Positions 33,506-42,307 of a DNA stretch of 64,000 nucleotides are shown here, one piece after another. The translations under genes were made by a program, and so were the position numbers. The notes beneath the pieces were generated by a model. It made no database searches, was not told the origin of the DNA, and saw nothing but the letters and a program-made list of their open reading frames with translations. Position 1 is the stretch's first letter. Every line of letters begins with the position of its first letter. This DNA is from Nakamurella aerolata (lineage in GTDB: Bacteria; Actinomycetota; Actinomycetes; Mycobacteriales; Nakamurellaceae): NCBI RefSeq assembly GCF_013002705.1, contig NZ_JABEND010000009.1:62001-126000 (forward strand). Reading direction: 5' to 3'.

Positions 33506-34219
33506 TCACCCGTTCCGTTCGTCGGCAGCCGGCTTCCCCGATGACGATTCCCGGGACCGGTTGCCCAACACCTCCCGGCAGGCCTGGAACCCGTCGACCT
33601 GCAGCGTCCAGTCCGGGCGGTGCAGCTGTTCCGGACGCATCGAGTACAGCTGCTGCAGGCCGGCCTGCCCGCGCTGCTTGTCCGGAAGAACTCCGTTGGG
33701 CTGATAGCCAAGCTTGCGACTGACAGCGTTGGAGGCCGCGTTGTCGACAAAGGCGCCGGTGGTGGCCAACTCCGCCCCGAGGTGGTCGAACGCCAGCAAT
33801 AGCACCGCCGCGCGCATCTCGGTGCCGATGCCCCGGCCCTGCGCCGAGCTGGTGAGCCACGATCCGGTGGACACCGTCCGCAGTATCGGGAAGGAGTCTG
33901 CCATCAGCTCTTGGATGCCGACCACCGCATCATCTGCCCGCACCACGAACGGCAGATGCCAGTTGTCGGGTTGTACCCTGGCGCGCTGACTCCACCAGTA
34001 GCGCAACGCATTTGAGGCGCGTTCGGCAGGTTCACCGTCGGTCCATGGCACCCCGAACGGCATCCGCTCCGGCGGGTGGATGCCGGCGTCGATCGCGGCG
34101 ATGAGGTCGGGAAAGTCGGACTCCCGGATCGGGCGCAGCGACAGTCGCGGGGTGCGCAGCAGCAAACCGTCGGTCGGCCACCACGCCGTCAGATCCGTCT
34201 CATTCGTCCGGTCAGCCAT
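33506..34219 (-). CDS. GNAT-family N-acetyltransferase (RimJ-like)
   Basis: 237 residues from ATG at 34219. A longer frame upstream is antisense to the next gene and is rejected. The start resembles RimJ/RimL-type GNATs (LLRTPRLSLRPIRESDF). Acetyl-CoA binding is supplied by SSAQGRGIGTEMRAAVLLLA, and the later NAASNAVSRKLGYQPNG is the usual C-terminal element. CATGCT stands 6 nt before the ATG, a weak leaderless -10 candidate. The acceptor substrate is unknown. Confidence 0.85.
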   Translation of the reverse strand: MADRTNETDLTAWWPTDGLLLRTPRLSLRPIRESDFPDLIAAIDAGIHPPERMPFGVPWTDGEPAERASNALRYWWSQRARVQPDNWHLPFVVRADDAVVGIQELMADSFPILRTVSTGSWLTSSAQGRGIGTEMRAAVLLLAFDHLGAELATTGAFVDNAASNAVSRKLGYQPNGVLPDKQRGQAGLQQLYSMRPEQLHRPDWTLQVDGFQACREVLGNRSRESSSGKPAADERNG

Positions 34220-34297
34220 CGAACCAGCATGCGGACCCGACGCCGCCGCCGGCAACCGGATTTGCCGTTGCTGGGCGCGGGTTTCAACCCCGGTCGA

Positions 34298-34303
34298 TAG
34301 GCT
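34298..34303 (+). promoter_or_regulatory. Leaderless -10 box (TAGGCT) of the quinone oxidoreductase
   Basis: TAGGCT ends 7 nt before the ATG at 34311, so the transcript should begin at or next to the start codon. The surrounding GATAGGCT recurs before serS, pheA and the PfkB gene at 45149. Confidence 0.7.
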
Positions 34304-34310
34304 GGCCATC

Positions 34311-35351
34311 ATGCGGGCCATCACCGTCACCAACCCCGGCGCCACCCCGACACTCACCTGGGCCGAGGCGCCCGACCCGGTAGCCGGCCCCGACGAGGTG
34401 CTGATCCGGGTGGCAGCCACCGCGGTGAACCGGGCCGATCTGCTGCAGGCCTCCGGCAACTACCCGCCGCCGCCCGGCGCCTCGGAGATCCTTGGCCTCG
34501 AGTGCTCCGGGGTGGTCGCCGCGGTGGGCGATGGCGTTACCGACTGGACGGTCGGCGACGAGTGCTGCGCACTGCTGTCCGGCGGCGGTTACGCCGAACT
34601 GGTTGCGGTGCCGGCGAGCCAGGTGCTGCCGGTGCCGCAAGGAGTTTCGCTGGTGGACGCCGCGGCGCTGCCGGAGGTGGCGTGCACCGTCTGGTCGAAC
34701 CTGGTGCTGACCGCCCACCTGCACGCCGGGCAGAGCGTGCTGTTCCACGGCGGCGGCAGCGGCATCGGCACCATGGGCATCCAGGTGGCAAAAGCCTTGG
34801 GCGCCACCGTGGTGGTGACCGCATCGCACGACGACACCCTGGTGGTCTGCGCCGAGCTGGGCGCCGATCTGACCATCAACTACACCGCAGACGACTTCGT
34901 GCAGGTGGTGCAGGCCGCACTCGGCGGCGTCGACGTGATTCTCGACGTGGTCGGAGCAAAGTACCTGCAACGCAACATTTCCGCCCTGGCCGACGGCGGC
35001 AGGGTCATCATCATCGGAATGCAGGGCGGCACCACCGCCGAGCTGAACATTGCCGACCTGCTCGCCCACCGGCGCGGCGTCATCGGCACCGCCCTGCGCA
35101 GCCGGCCACCGACCGGACCCGGCAGCAAAGCCGAAGTGGTACAAGCGGTTCGCGAACATCTCTGGCCGATGATCGCCGACGGCAAGGTCCGACCGGTGAT
35201 CGATGCGGTACTGGAACTGCCCGACGCCGGCGACGGGCACCGCAGGATGAACCAACGGCACGCCGGCAAGATCGTGCTGACCGTCAACCCTGAGGGCCAC
35301 AACCGAGGCAACCAAGCCATCCGAGGCAACCAACAAGGAGCGTCCCGATGA
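34311..35351 (+). CDS. NAD(P)H-quinone oxidoreductase (zinc-free MDR, PIG3/QOR-like)
   Basis: 346 residues from ATG at 34311. Medium-chain dehydrogenase fold without zinc ligands: NRADLLQASGNYPPPPGASE near the start is typical of the PIG3/QOR branch, and VLFHGGGSGIGTMGIQVAKA is the NADPH site. It reduces quinones in one-electron or two-electron steps in the cytoplasm. The C-terminal 20 residues come from an 18-bp tandem duplication (35303-35338). It overlaps the Bpa gene by 4 bp, so the two are co-translated. Confidence 0.9.
   Translation: MRAITVTNPGATPTLTWAEAPDPVAGPDEVLIRVAATAVNRADLLQASGNYPPPPGASEILGLECSGVVAAVGDGVTDWTVGDECCALLSGGGYAELVAVPASQVLPVPQGVSLVDAAALPEVACTVWSNLVLTAHLHAGQSVLFHGGGSGIGTMGIQVAKALGATVVVTASHDDTLVVCAELGADLTINYTADDFVQVVQAALGGVDVILDVVGAKYLQRNISALADGGRVIIIGMQGGTTAELNIADLLAHRRGVIGTALRSRPPTGPGSKAEVVQAVREHLWPMIADGKVRPVIDAVLELPDAGDGHRRMNQRHAGKIVLTVNPEGHNRGNQAIRGNQQGASR
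35303..35338. repeat. 18-bp tandem duplication at the end of the oxidoreductase gene
   Basis: Two units beginning CCGAGGCAACCAA (35303-35320 and 35321-35338), identical over 13 bases. Encodes a repetitive Arg-Gly-Asn-Gln tail. Confidence 0.75.
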
Positions 35352-35860
35352 CCGAACCCACCCAGCAGCCGGCGGGCGACCAGCCGGGCGGACCGCAGCC
35401 GGTGGTGGTGATCGGCCCGGACGGCGAGGCGAAGGCCAGCCCGGCGGACCTGATCGGCGAGCCGGCGAAGGTGATGCGGATCGGCACCATGATCAAGCAG
35501 CTGCTCGAGGAGGTACGGCAGGCGCCGATGGACGAGGCCAGCAGGGCCAGGCTGAAGGAGATTCATGCCAGATCGATCGCCGAGCTGGAAGAAGGGCTGA
35601 CGCCGGAGCTGCGCGACGAGCTGGAGCGGCTGTCGCTGCCGTTCACCGACGACTCGGTGCCGTCCGACGCGGAGCTGCGGGTGGCGCAGGCCCAGCTCGT
35701 CGGCTGGCTGGAGGGCGTGTTCCACGGACTGCAGACGGCGCTGTTCGCGCAGCAGATGGCGGCCCGCAACCAGCTGGAGCAGATGCGCAGGGGCCTGCCG
35801 CCCGGCAGTGCCGATCAGGGCATGGAGACCAATCGCCCCGGTACCGGGCAGTATCTCTAG
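35348..35860 (+). CDS. bpa: Bacterial proteasome activator Bpa
   Basis: 170 residues from ATG at 35348 (ATGA overlap with the oxidoreductase; AAGGAG upstream). Bpa (DUF2587, also PafE) forms a dodecameric ring that docks on the 20S proteasome and opens its gate without ATP, feeding in unfolded proteins. The sequence has the helical core (VMRIGTMIKQLLEEVRQAPM, about 43-62; later AQLVGWLEGVFHGLQTALFA) and ends in GQYL, the proteasome-docking motif. This implies that the genome encodes a 20S proteasome elsewhere. Confidence 0.93.
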   Translation: MTEPTQQPAGDQPGGPQPVVVIGPDGEAKASPADLIGEPAKVMRIGTMIKQLLEEVRQAPMDEASRARLKEIHARSIAELEEGLTPELRDELERLSLPFTDDSVPSDAELRVAQAQLVGWLEGVFHGLQTALFAQQMAARNQLEQMRRGLPPGSADQGMETNRPGTGQYL

Positions 35861-36046
35861 ATCTCCAGGACCCGATACCGCTGGCAGCCGGCAACCGTTG
35901 GCAGCTCGCCACTGCTGGCAGGTCCCACCGACGCTGGGTGACGGTCGATGCCCTCGGATTGATGACCGACCATGACAGACGAGTGAATGTCGCGCGGGAA
36001 CCAGTAGTTATTGCCGTCGAGTAGTTGAGGTTTCACAGATCGCCCG

Positions 36047-36052
36047 TACCGT
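36047..36052 (+). promoter_or_regulatory. Leaderless -10 box (TACCGT) of the DoxX gene
   Basis: TACCGT ends 7 nt before ATG at 36060. The 199 bp between bpa and this gene otherwise show only short CTGGCAG repeats. Confidence 0.65.
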
Positions 36053-36059
36053 CGATCTC

Positions 36060-36527
36060 ATGAGCGCAACAGATCTCGATAGAACGACCTCTCGCACGCT
36101 CACCCCGCTGGGGATGCGCGGTGTTGACCTGGGCCTGCTGCTGGCCCGGCTCGGGCTCGGGGTGGTGATGTTCGTCCACGGCTGGCAGAAGGTGGTGACC
36201 AACGGGCTCGGCGCCACCACCGACGGGTTCCGCGGCATGGGCGCGCCGCTGCCTGAGGTGTCCGCGGTGTTCGCCTCCTTCGTGGAGTTGATCGGCGGCG
36301 CGCTGCTGATCGCCGGCATCGGCGTCCGGATCGTCGGCGTGCTGATGGTGGTGGACATGGTCGGCGCGATCTTCATCGTGCATGCCGAGAACGGCTTCTT
36401 CGCCACCAACGGTGGTTACGAGTTCGTGCTGATGCTCGCCGTGGTAGCCGGTGCGCTGGCACTCACCGGCGGCGGTCGGTACTCCGTCGACCGGTTGATC
36501 AACGCCGGGCGGCGGGCCCGCGCTTGA
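36060..36527 (+). CDS. DoxX-family membrane protein
   Basis: 155 residues with four predicted helices. LLLARLGLGVVMFVHGWQKV (about 23-42) and the central FASFVELIGGALLIAGIGVR are the DoxX signature. Family members sit in the cytoplasmic membrane and have been linked to redox or thiol stress complexes in mycobacteria. The exact role here is unknown. The gene has its own leaderless promoter candidate. Confidence 0.88.
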   Translation: MSATDLDRTTSRTLTPLGMRGVDLGLLLARLGLGVVMFVHGWQKVVTNGLGATTDGFRGMGAPLPEVSAVFASFVELIGGALLIAGIGVRIVGVLMVVDMVGAIFIVHAENGFFATNGGYEFVLMLAVVAGALALTGGGRYSVDRLINAGRRARA

Positions 36528-36571
36528 CAGTGACACGATAGGGGCACCGCATCGAACCAGGAGGGCCCCTC

Positions 36572-37930
36572 GTGAGCAATACCGACCATCTGTGGCTGCA
36601 CTTTTCCAAGATGTCCGCGTTCGACCCGGCCGCCGGTGGCACCGAGGTCCGGGTGATGGAGCGGGGCGAGGGTCCCTACGTCTACGACACCGACGGCAAG
36701 CGGTACCTGGACGCGCTGTCCGGCCTGTTCGTGGTGCAGGCGGGCTACGGACGCAAGGAACTGGCAGCAGCAGCCGCCGAACAGGCCGAGAAGCTGGCGT
36801 TCTTCCCGGTATGGGGATACGCCCATCCGCCGGCCATCGAGCTGGCTGACCGGTTGGCCGAGCTGGCGCCGGGCGAGAACAACAAGGTGTTCTTCTCGTC
36901 CGGCGGCGGCGAGGCCGTCGAGACCGCCTGGAAGATTGCCAAGCAATACTTCAAGCTGAGGGGGAAACCCAGCAAGCACAAGGTGATCAGCCGGGCGACG
37001 GCGTATCACGGCACCACGGCGGGGGCACTGTCGATCACCTCGGTTCCCGGCTTCAAGAAGGACTTCGAGCCGCTGGTGCCCGGCGCGGTGAAGGTGCCCA
37101 ACACCAACTTCTACCGGGCGCCGGAGTACTTCGCCGACGACGAGAAGGCCTTCGGCCGCTGGGCCGCCGACCAGGTGGACTGGGCGATCCGCACCGAGGG
37201 ACCGGACACGGTGGCCGCGGTGTTCGTCGAGCCGGTGCAGAACGCCGGCGGCTGCTTCCCGCCGCCGCCCGGTTACTTCGACCGGTTGGCGGAGATCTGC
37301 CGCGAGCACGACGTGCTGCTGGTGTCGGACGAGGTGATCTGCGCCTACGGCCGGCTCGGCACCATGTTCGGCGCGCAGAAGTACGGCTACCAGCCCGACA
37401 TCATCACCACCGCAAAGGGTTTGACCAGTGGCTACGCGCCGGCGGGCGCGACCATCGTCAGCGAGCGGGTGTACCAACCGTTCGGCGAGGGTGACGCGAT
37501 GTTCGCGCACGGCTACACCTTCGGCGGCCATCCGGTGTCGTCAGCGGTGGCGCTGGCGAACCTGGACCTGTTCGAGCGCGAAGACCTGTTGGGCAACGTG
37601 CTGCGCAACGAGAACGCGTTCAGGCAGTCGCTGGAGCGGCTCAAGGACATTCCGATTGTCGGCGATGTCCGCGGCGACGGCTACTTCCTTGCCATCGAGC
37701 TGGTGCGCGACCAGGCCACCAAGGAGCAGTTCGCGCCCGGCGACGGCACCAGGATTCTCAAGGGTTTCATCGCGCCGGCACTGATGGAGGCCGGGCTGTA
37801 CTGCCGCGCCGACGACCGCGGCGACCCGGTGCTGCAGTTCTCCCCGCCACTGGTCTGTGGCGAAGAGGAGTTCGACTTCATCGAGCGGACGCTGCGCGAG
37901 GTGTTGACCAAGGCGGTCAGCAAAATCTAG
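36572..37930 (+). CDS. Class III aminotransferase (omega-aminotransferase type)
   Basis: 452 residues from GTG at 36572 behind a good AGGAGGG site. PLP-dependent fold type I: SSGGGEAVETAWKIAKQY binds phosphate, LLVSDEVICAYGRLG has the Asp contacting the PLP ring nitrogen, and TTAKGLTSGYAP carries the PLP lysine. The family includes beta-alanine/pyruvate, putrescine and diamine transaminases. The amine substrate cannot be assigned. Its TAG stop shares the CTAG at 37927-37930 with the stop of the convergent HAD gene. Confidence 0.9.
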   Translation: MSNTDHLWLHFSKMSAFDPAAGGTEVRVMERGEGPYVYDTDGKRYLDALSGLFVVQAGYGRKELAAAAAEQAEKLAFFPVWGYAHPPAIELADRLAELAPGENNKVFFSSGGGEAVETAWKIAKQYFKLRGKPSKHKVISRATAYHGTTAGALSITSVPGFKKDFEPLVPGAVKVPNTNFYRAPEYFADDEKAFGRWAADQVDWAIRTEGPDTVAAVFVEPVQNAGGCFPPPPGYFDRLAEICREHDVLLVSDEVICAYGRLGTMFGAQKYGYQPDIITTAKGLTSGYAPAGATIVSERVYQPFGEGDAMFAHGYTFGGHPVSSAVALANLDLFEREDLLGNVLRNENAFRQSLERLKDIPIVGDVRGDGYFLAIELVRDQATKEQFAPGDGTRILKGFIAPALMEAGLYCRADDRGDPVLQFSPPLVCGEEEFDFIERTLREVLTKAVSKI

Positions 37931-38757
37931 GGCCGGAACCACTTCTCGACGATCTGGGCGACGCCGTCGTCGTCGTGGTCGGGTGCGCGGTGCTTGGCGG
38001 CCGCGATCGCCGCGTCGTGCGCCGTGCCCATGGCGTAGCTGTGACCGGCCCAGGCGAGCATCTCGGCATCGTTCGGCATGTCGCCGAATGCGACGACGTC
38101 GGCGGCGTCGATCCCGTTGTCGGCGGCCAGCTTTGCCACCGCCACACCTTTGTTGACGCCGGCGGCGGCCACCTCGATGAGGCCGTCGTCGGAGGAGAAG
38201 GTGACCGAAACGTCGTCAGCCCCGGTGTCGCGGGCGATCGTGGCGAGCGCGTCGGAGTCGTGGCCGTAGCGCACCATCAACTTCATCGCCGGCTCGGCCA
38301 AAAGGTGCTCGCGGTCGGTGATCCGGAACCGGCCGCCCTCCTTGGCCAGAAACTCTTCCTCGGCCCAGGGATGGTCGTAGCGGTCCTCGGCGAAACTGGC
38401 GGGGTGTTGCACGCCAACGCGTTCCACCGCAACGGCGTAGCCGGAGATCTGAGAATCCAGACCGGCCAAGAACTTTCGCATCGTCTCGGGCAGCAGCGGG
38501 ATGGTGCTGAGCACCTCGCCGGTGCCGACGTCGCACACCATGGCACCGTTGAGACAGATCGCCTTTCCCTGGTACCCGCAGTCGATCAGCGGGTGCAGCC
38601 ACCACGCCGGCCGCCCGGTCGCCACCGCCACCAGCGCACCATCGGCCTGAGCCCGGCGGAGCGCCGCCGCGTTGCGCTCCGACACCGCCCCCTGCGCGTT
38701 GAGCAGGGTGCCGTCCAGGTCGGTGACGATCATTCTTGGCTTGCCGGTTCCGCTCAC
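37927..38757 (-). CDS. HAD-superfamily hydrolase, Cof type
   Basis: 276 residues from GTG at 38757; GTG 38760 and ATG 38733 are alternatives. Motif I IVTDLDGTLLN is complete (DxDGT). The large C2-type cap in the middle and GDMPNDAEMLAWAG at the end place it with Cof/YbiV-type sugar-phosphate or flavin phosphatases. Substrate unknown. Stops tail to tail with the aminotransferase through a shared CTAG. Confidence 0.87.
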   Translation of the reverse strand: MSGTGKPRMIVTDLDGTLLNAQGAVSERNAAALRRAQADGALVAVATGRPAWWLHPLIDCGYQGKAICLNGAMVCDVGTGEVLSTIPLLPETMRKFLAGLDSQISGYAVAVERVGVQHPASFAEDRYDHPWAEEEFLAKEGGRFRITDREHLLAEPAMKLMVRYGHDSDALATIARDTGADDVSVTFSSDDGLIEVAAAGVNKGVAVAKLAADNGIDAADVVAFGDMPNDAEMLAWAGHSYAMGTAHDAAIAAAKHRAPDHDDDGVAQIVEKWFRP

Positions 38758-39157
38758 CACTCCAGTGTCCCAGCGGCGGCTCCGACCGCCCGGAGCGGGT
38801 GGCTGCTGTCCCGGAGCGGATCGGTGCTGTCCCAGCAGCGACAGTGCGCACCGCCGCTGCGCCAGGTGGTCGGCGCAGCGGAACATGCGCTCTCATTCAT
38901 CCTTCGGGACCCTACGAGGCGCTGGTCGCACTTTCTTGTGTTTCGGCTGAGTCGCGACCGCCACCCACACCGTCGGGGCCGGCGAAGCGCGATGGGCTTA
39001 CCCGCTTGGGCCATCAACGGGATGTGTATGGCGCGTCGACGGGATCCCGTCCGCTCGTACACGCGCCTGCGCCGTCCCGACAGCCGCTCGAACATTGATT
39101 CGAAAAAGTTCAGATTGGCTCTTGCGGATTACCGAACAGACGTACTAGTATTGATGG
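38758..39157. other. 400-bp intergenic region without a gene
   Basis: No coding frame has family similarity or a plausible start. It holds a 21-bp imperfect tandem duplication (38791-38811 and 38812-38832, 18 of 21 identical) and, at the right end, the promoter of the DUF222 gene. The part around 39090-39157 is clearly more A+T-rich. Confidence 0.6.
39122..39151 (+). promoter_or_regulatory. Promoter of the DUF222 gene, leaderless
   Basis: TTGCGG (39122-39127), an 18-nt spacer and TAGTAT (39146-39151). The -10 box ends 6 nt before ATG at 39158, so the message should start at the AUG. Confidence 0.65.
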
Positions 39158-41009
39158 ATGAGCACAGTCGTCAGCGGTGACGGGTCGGTCGATCCGCTGC
39201 GCCGGTTGTGCGAAGAAGTCATCGTGGCGCTCGACTCCGGCGAGATGGCCCGCGATGCGGCGGCGGGCATCGACCGCATCGCAGCGTTGGAGCAACTGTG
39301 CGGCGCCGCCGCAGGGATGATCGCGGCCCAGTCACTCGCGTTCGAACGCGCGGAACGGGCTCGGCAACGGGCCGCCGGCGTGCGGTCGCGCGAGGTGGGG
39401 CGCGGCGCCGCCGAGCAGATCGGCTTTGCCCGGCGCATGTCACCCGCCGGAAGCGCTCGTCAACTCGGTGTCGCCCGATCACTGTCGACGCGCTGGCCGA
39501 TACTGTTCGCCCAGCTGCGCGCGGGACGGGTGTCGTGGACGCAATGCCAGATCGTCTGCCGCGAGTCGCGCCAACTCGACGACGATCAGGCGCGGCTGCT
39601 CGACGCCGGCATGTCGGAACGGGTGTGCGGCTGGAGCCCGGCCGACACCGAACGGGCCGTCCGCAAGGCGGTGTACACCATCGACCCGCACGGCTCGGTC
39701 GACAAGCGCGCCCACGCCGAGTCCGAACGCCGGGTCACCCTGCGTCCCCTGCCCGACGCGATGGCCATGGTGTCCGCGCTGCTCCCGGTCGAACAGGGCG
39801 TCGCGATCTACACCGCGCTCACCGGCGCCGCCAAGAACACCAAAACGATCGGCGACCAGCGCACCCTCGACCAACTCCGCGCCGACGCGCTGATTCACCG
39901 ATTGAGCTCAGCCGACCCTCGCTCAGCCGACCCGCACTCAGCCGATCCGCGCTCAGCTGATCCGCGCGGCGCTGCGCCGCCGGGAACAAGCGCGTTCGGC
40001 GCAGAATCTGCCGACCCCGCAACGCATCCGGTGCCGTCAGCGCCTTCCGACCCAACAACCCCGGATACGGAAAACACCGGCCTGGTGCCCCACCCGGCGC
40101 CCCCACCGATCCTGGTGAACATGACGATCTCTGCGAACACGTTGCTGGCCAACAGCAACGAGCCCGCGATACTGGCCGGCTACGGCCCGATCCCCGCGGA
40201 GCTCGGCCGCGCGCTGGCCGCGGGTGAACCGCTCACCCGGCCCGAACCAGCACCACCCGACCTATCGGCCGACCAGCACCGCCAGACCAATCGGCTGAAC
40301 CAAGCTCAACTGTCGGCCGTGCGCTTGGCGACAGCCCTGCCCCAGTATCCGGCCGCGCACTGATCACCACCGATGGACTGATCACCAGCGGCCGCTTACG
40401 GGGCAGCCCCGCCGAGCCTGCTGGCCGGCTCCCAGATGAGACCGCCGCACACCGCAACACCACCAGCGAAAACGCCAGCAGCGAAGATCCCGACAAACAC
40501 CGCAACGCCACCAGCGATGAGGCCGCCGAACACCACAACACCAGCAGCCAAAACGCCGGTAAACGTCCCGATACCACCAGCAAGGCCACCCTCGCCCCAG
40601 CGCGTTGGCCAACCCGAGCCGTCCTCAACCCGAAGCGCGCAAGAGTCTGACTGCAACGGCTGCTGGTCGACCCGGTCACCGGGATACCCACCAACATCGA
40701 CCCACGCCGACGCGAGTTCACCGGGTGCTGCGGCAACTGCTGCTGGCACGCGACCCGCACTGCACCCAACCGTTCTGCAGCGCACCGACCCGGCACGCCG
40801 ACCACATCAGGCCATACGCGGTCGGCGGCGACACCACACTGCCCAACGGCCAAGGCCTATGCGCCTCCGGCAACTACGCCAAGGAGATCCCCGGCTGGAA
40901 ACTCCGCACCACCGGCGACTCGTTCACCGTCACCACACCGACCGGACACCGCTACCGCACCAACCGAAGCGACCCACTAGGACTGCCAGCCATCACCACA
41001 CCGGTCTAA
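39158..41009 (+). pseudogene. DUF222/HNH endonuclease (13E12 family), broken by stop codon and frameshifts
   Basis: The first 401 codons (39158-40363) encode an intact-looking DUF222 domain (GEMARDAAAGIDRIAALEQL; later PAILAGYGPIPAELGRALA), then hit TGA. The C-terminal HNH part continues in other frames: QRLLVDPVTGIPTNIDPRR around 40654-40712, then VLRQLLLARDPHC and HADHIRPYAVGGDTTLPNG up to the stop at 41009. Single missing bases near 40652 and near 40720 would explain both shifts. A Pro/Thr/Ser-rich stretch separates the parts. A 15-nt repeat (39907-39966) encodes SADPR units. Sequencing error cannot be excluded, but the early TGA plus two shifts favour a dead gene. Confidence 0.75.
39907..39966. 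repeat. Four 15-nt coding repeats (SADPR)
   Basis: Units of the type CTCAGCCGACCCTCG at 39907, 39922, 39937 and 39952 encode Ser-Ala-Asp-Pro-Arg/His in the DUF222 protein. They differ at one to three bases. Confidence 0.85.
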
Positions 41010-41256
41010 GCCCGCACCGCGACCGTCGGCGAAACGCCAACAGGATCAAGGACTGCCCGAGTTGCCAGGGTCGATCAACTCGGCAAGCACTGCCCCGGCG
41101 CGAAGTAGCGCCAGCATGCGTCGGGCAATGTCCCCCAGCCGAGCGTCGAGCGCGGCGCGCGAGCTGGCGACATCGGCAAGGTGAGGTGATAGCCGTCCGG
41201 CTGGTGCGCGAGGTCCATCAGGCGGCCCGGCGCCGGGCGGAGCAACGGCGCCGCCC

Positions 41257-41760
41257 CTAGTAGCGGGTGCGCTCCTGATCGGACGTCCAGCGCGCGAAGG
41301 GTGCCCCGGCGCCAGGCAGCGCGAGCTGGCGAATCGGCAGCGACCGTTGGGCCAGCGGCAGTGAAAGTTGTTGGTAGATCAGCGAATCGTCGAACCCGGC
41401 GGCGGCAGCATCGTCACGCGAGGCGGCGAAGAACACCGCCGCGGGCCGGGACCAGTACAGCGCGCCGAGGCACATCGGGCAGGGCTCGCACGAGGAGTAC
41501 ACCGCCGCACCGGTCAGCTGGAAGTCGCCGATCGCCGCGCAGGCCCGCCGGATCGCGACCACCTCGGCGTGAGCGGTCGGGTCGTTGTCGGCCGTCACCT
41601 GGTTCCAGCCCTCGCCCAACACCTCGCCGTCCCGCACCACGACGGCGCCGAACGGCCCACCGACGCCACTCGCCACACCCTGCTCGGCAAGGGCGACGGC
41701 ACGCCGCAGGTACTCAAGGTGCTCGCCGTCGGACACTGCATCGGAAACGCGATCGGACAT
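41257..41760 (-). CDS. Nucleoside/guanine deaminase-like protein
   Basis: 167 residues from ATG at 41760. A cytidine-deaminase-fold enzyme with zinc motifs HAEVVAIRRAC and PCPMCLGALYW. The later SRDDAAAAGFDDSLIYQQLS is typical of bacterial guanine deaminases rather than TadA. It would convert guanine to xanthine in purine salvage. TAGCTT lies 7 nt before the start. The 247 bp between it and the HNH remnant contain no clear gene. Confidence 0.8.
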   Translation of the reverse strand: MSDRVSDAVSDGEHLEYLRRAVALAEQGVASGVGGPFGAVVVRDGEVLGEGWNQVTADNDPTAHAEVVAIRRACAAIGDFQLTGAAVYSSCEPCPMCLGALYWSRPAAVFFAASRDDAAAAGFDDSLIYQQLSLPLAQRSLPIRQLALPGAGAPFARWTSDQERTRY

Positions 41761-41767
41761 GACGACG

Positions 41768-41773
41768 AAGCTA
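41768..41773 (-). promoter_or_regulatory. Leaderless -10 box (TAGCTT) of the deaminase
   Basis: On the minus strand TAGCTT ends 7 nt before ATG at 41760. Confidence 0.6.
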
Positions 41774-42307
41774 CCCGTCCGCCAACAGGCCGAACTCCCG
41801 GACAATCTGCTGGGCAAGCTCGTCCGGCGAGCGCTGGCCCACCGCGATGGTCACATCCTCCAGCGCCGCCGCGCGCTGCTTGGCCTGCAGCACCGGCCCG
41901 CGCTCCAAATACCAGCCGAGCGTCTGCTCGCTCTCCCGAGCCCGCAGCCGCCGCGCCAGCTGCTGCTCGTCAACGTCCAGCCGGACCACCGACAGCGGTG
42001 CCGGCGCCACCGCCCGGGCCAGCGCGGCCCTGCTCTCGGCGTCCTCGACCACATCGGCAATCAGCAGCACCCGCACCCCGACCGACAGATAGCGGGCAGC
42101 GACGTCCGCCGCATTCGCCAGACCGACCGCAACACCGAATGGATCATCCGGCGGCCGGGGAAAGAACAGCCGCAACTCGTCGGCATCGATCGCGGCGTTC
42201 GACACCCCCGCGGCCGTCAACCGCCCGGAGAGCGCCTGAATGGTGGTGGATTTGCCGGCACCAACTGTCCCGGTCACCACCACTGCGGCAGGAGCGCTGC
42301 CGCTCAC
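41771..42307 (-). CDS. P-loop kinase/ATPase, small
   Basis: 178 residues from GTG at 42307, overlapping the serS stop (GTGA). Walker [10 protein letters not shown] is near residue 15, and [11 protein letters not shown] and LLIADVVED resemble the second site of adenylylsulfate-kinase/zeta-type P-loop kinases. It probably phosphorylates a small molecule. Its substrate is unknown. Tight coupling with serS is positional only. Confidence 0.75.
   Translation of the reverse strand: MSGSAPAAVVVTGTVGAGKSTTIQALSGRLTAAGVSNAAIDADELRLFFPRPPDDPFGVAVGLANAADVAARYLSVGVRVLLIADVVEDAESRAALARAVAPAPLSVVRLDVDEQQLARRLRARESEQTLGWYLERGPVLQAKQRAAALEDVTIAVGQRSPDELAQQIVREFGLLADG

Noticed and set aside
36524-36545. TTGACA with a TAGGGG-like -10 before the aminotransferase
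   Set aside because: Spacing is only about 10 nt, which is not compatible with a normal promoter, and TAGGGG lacks the final T. The gene has a good ribosome site, so a leader is expected from elsewhere.
41054-41256. Possible C-terminal fragment of a gene on the minus strand
   Set aside because: A frame ending LADVASSRAALDARLGDIARR...GNSGSP looks protein-like, but it has no start, no recognised family and needs a frameshift to extend. Too weak to annotate.
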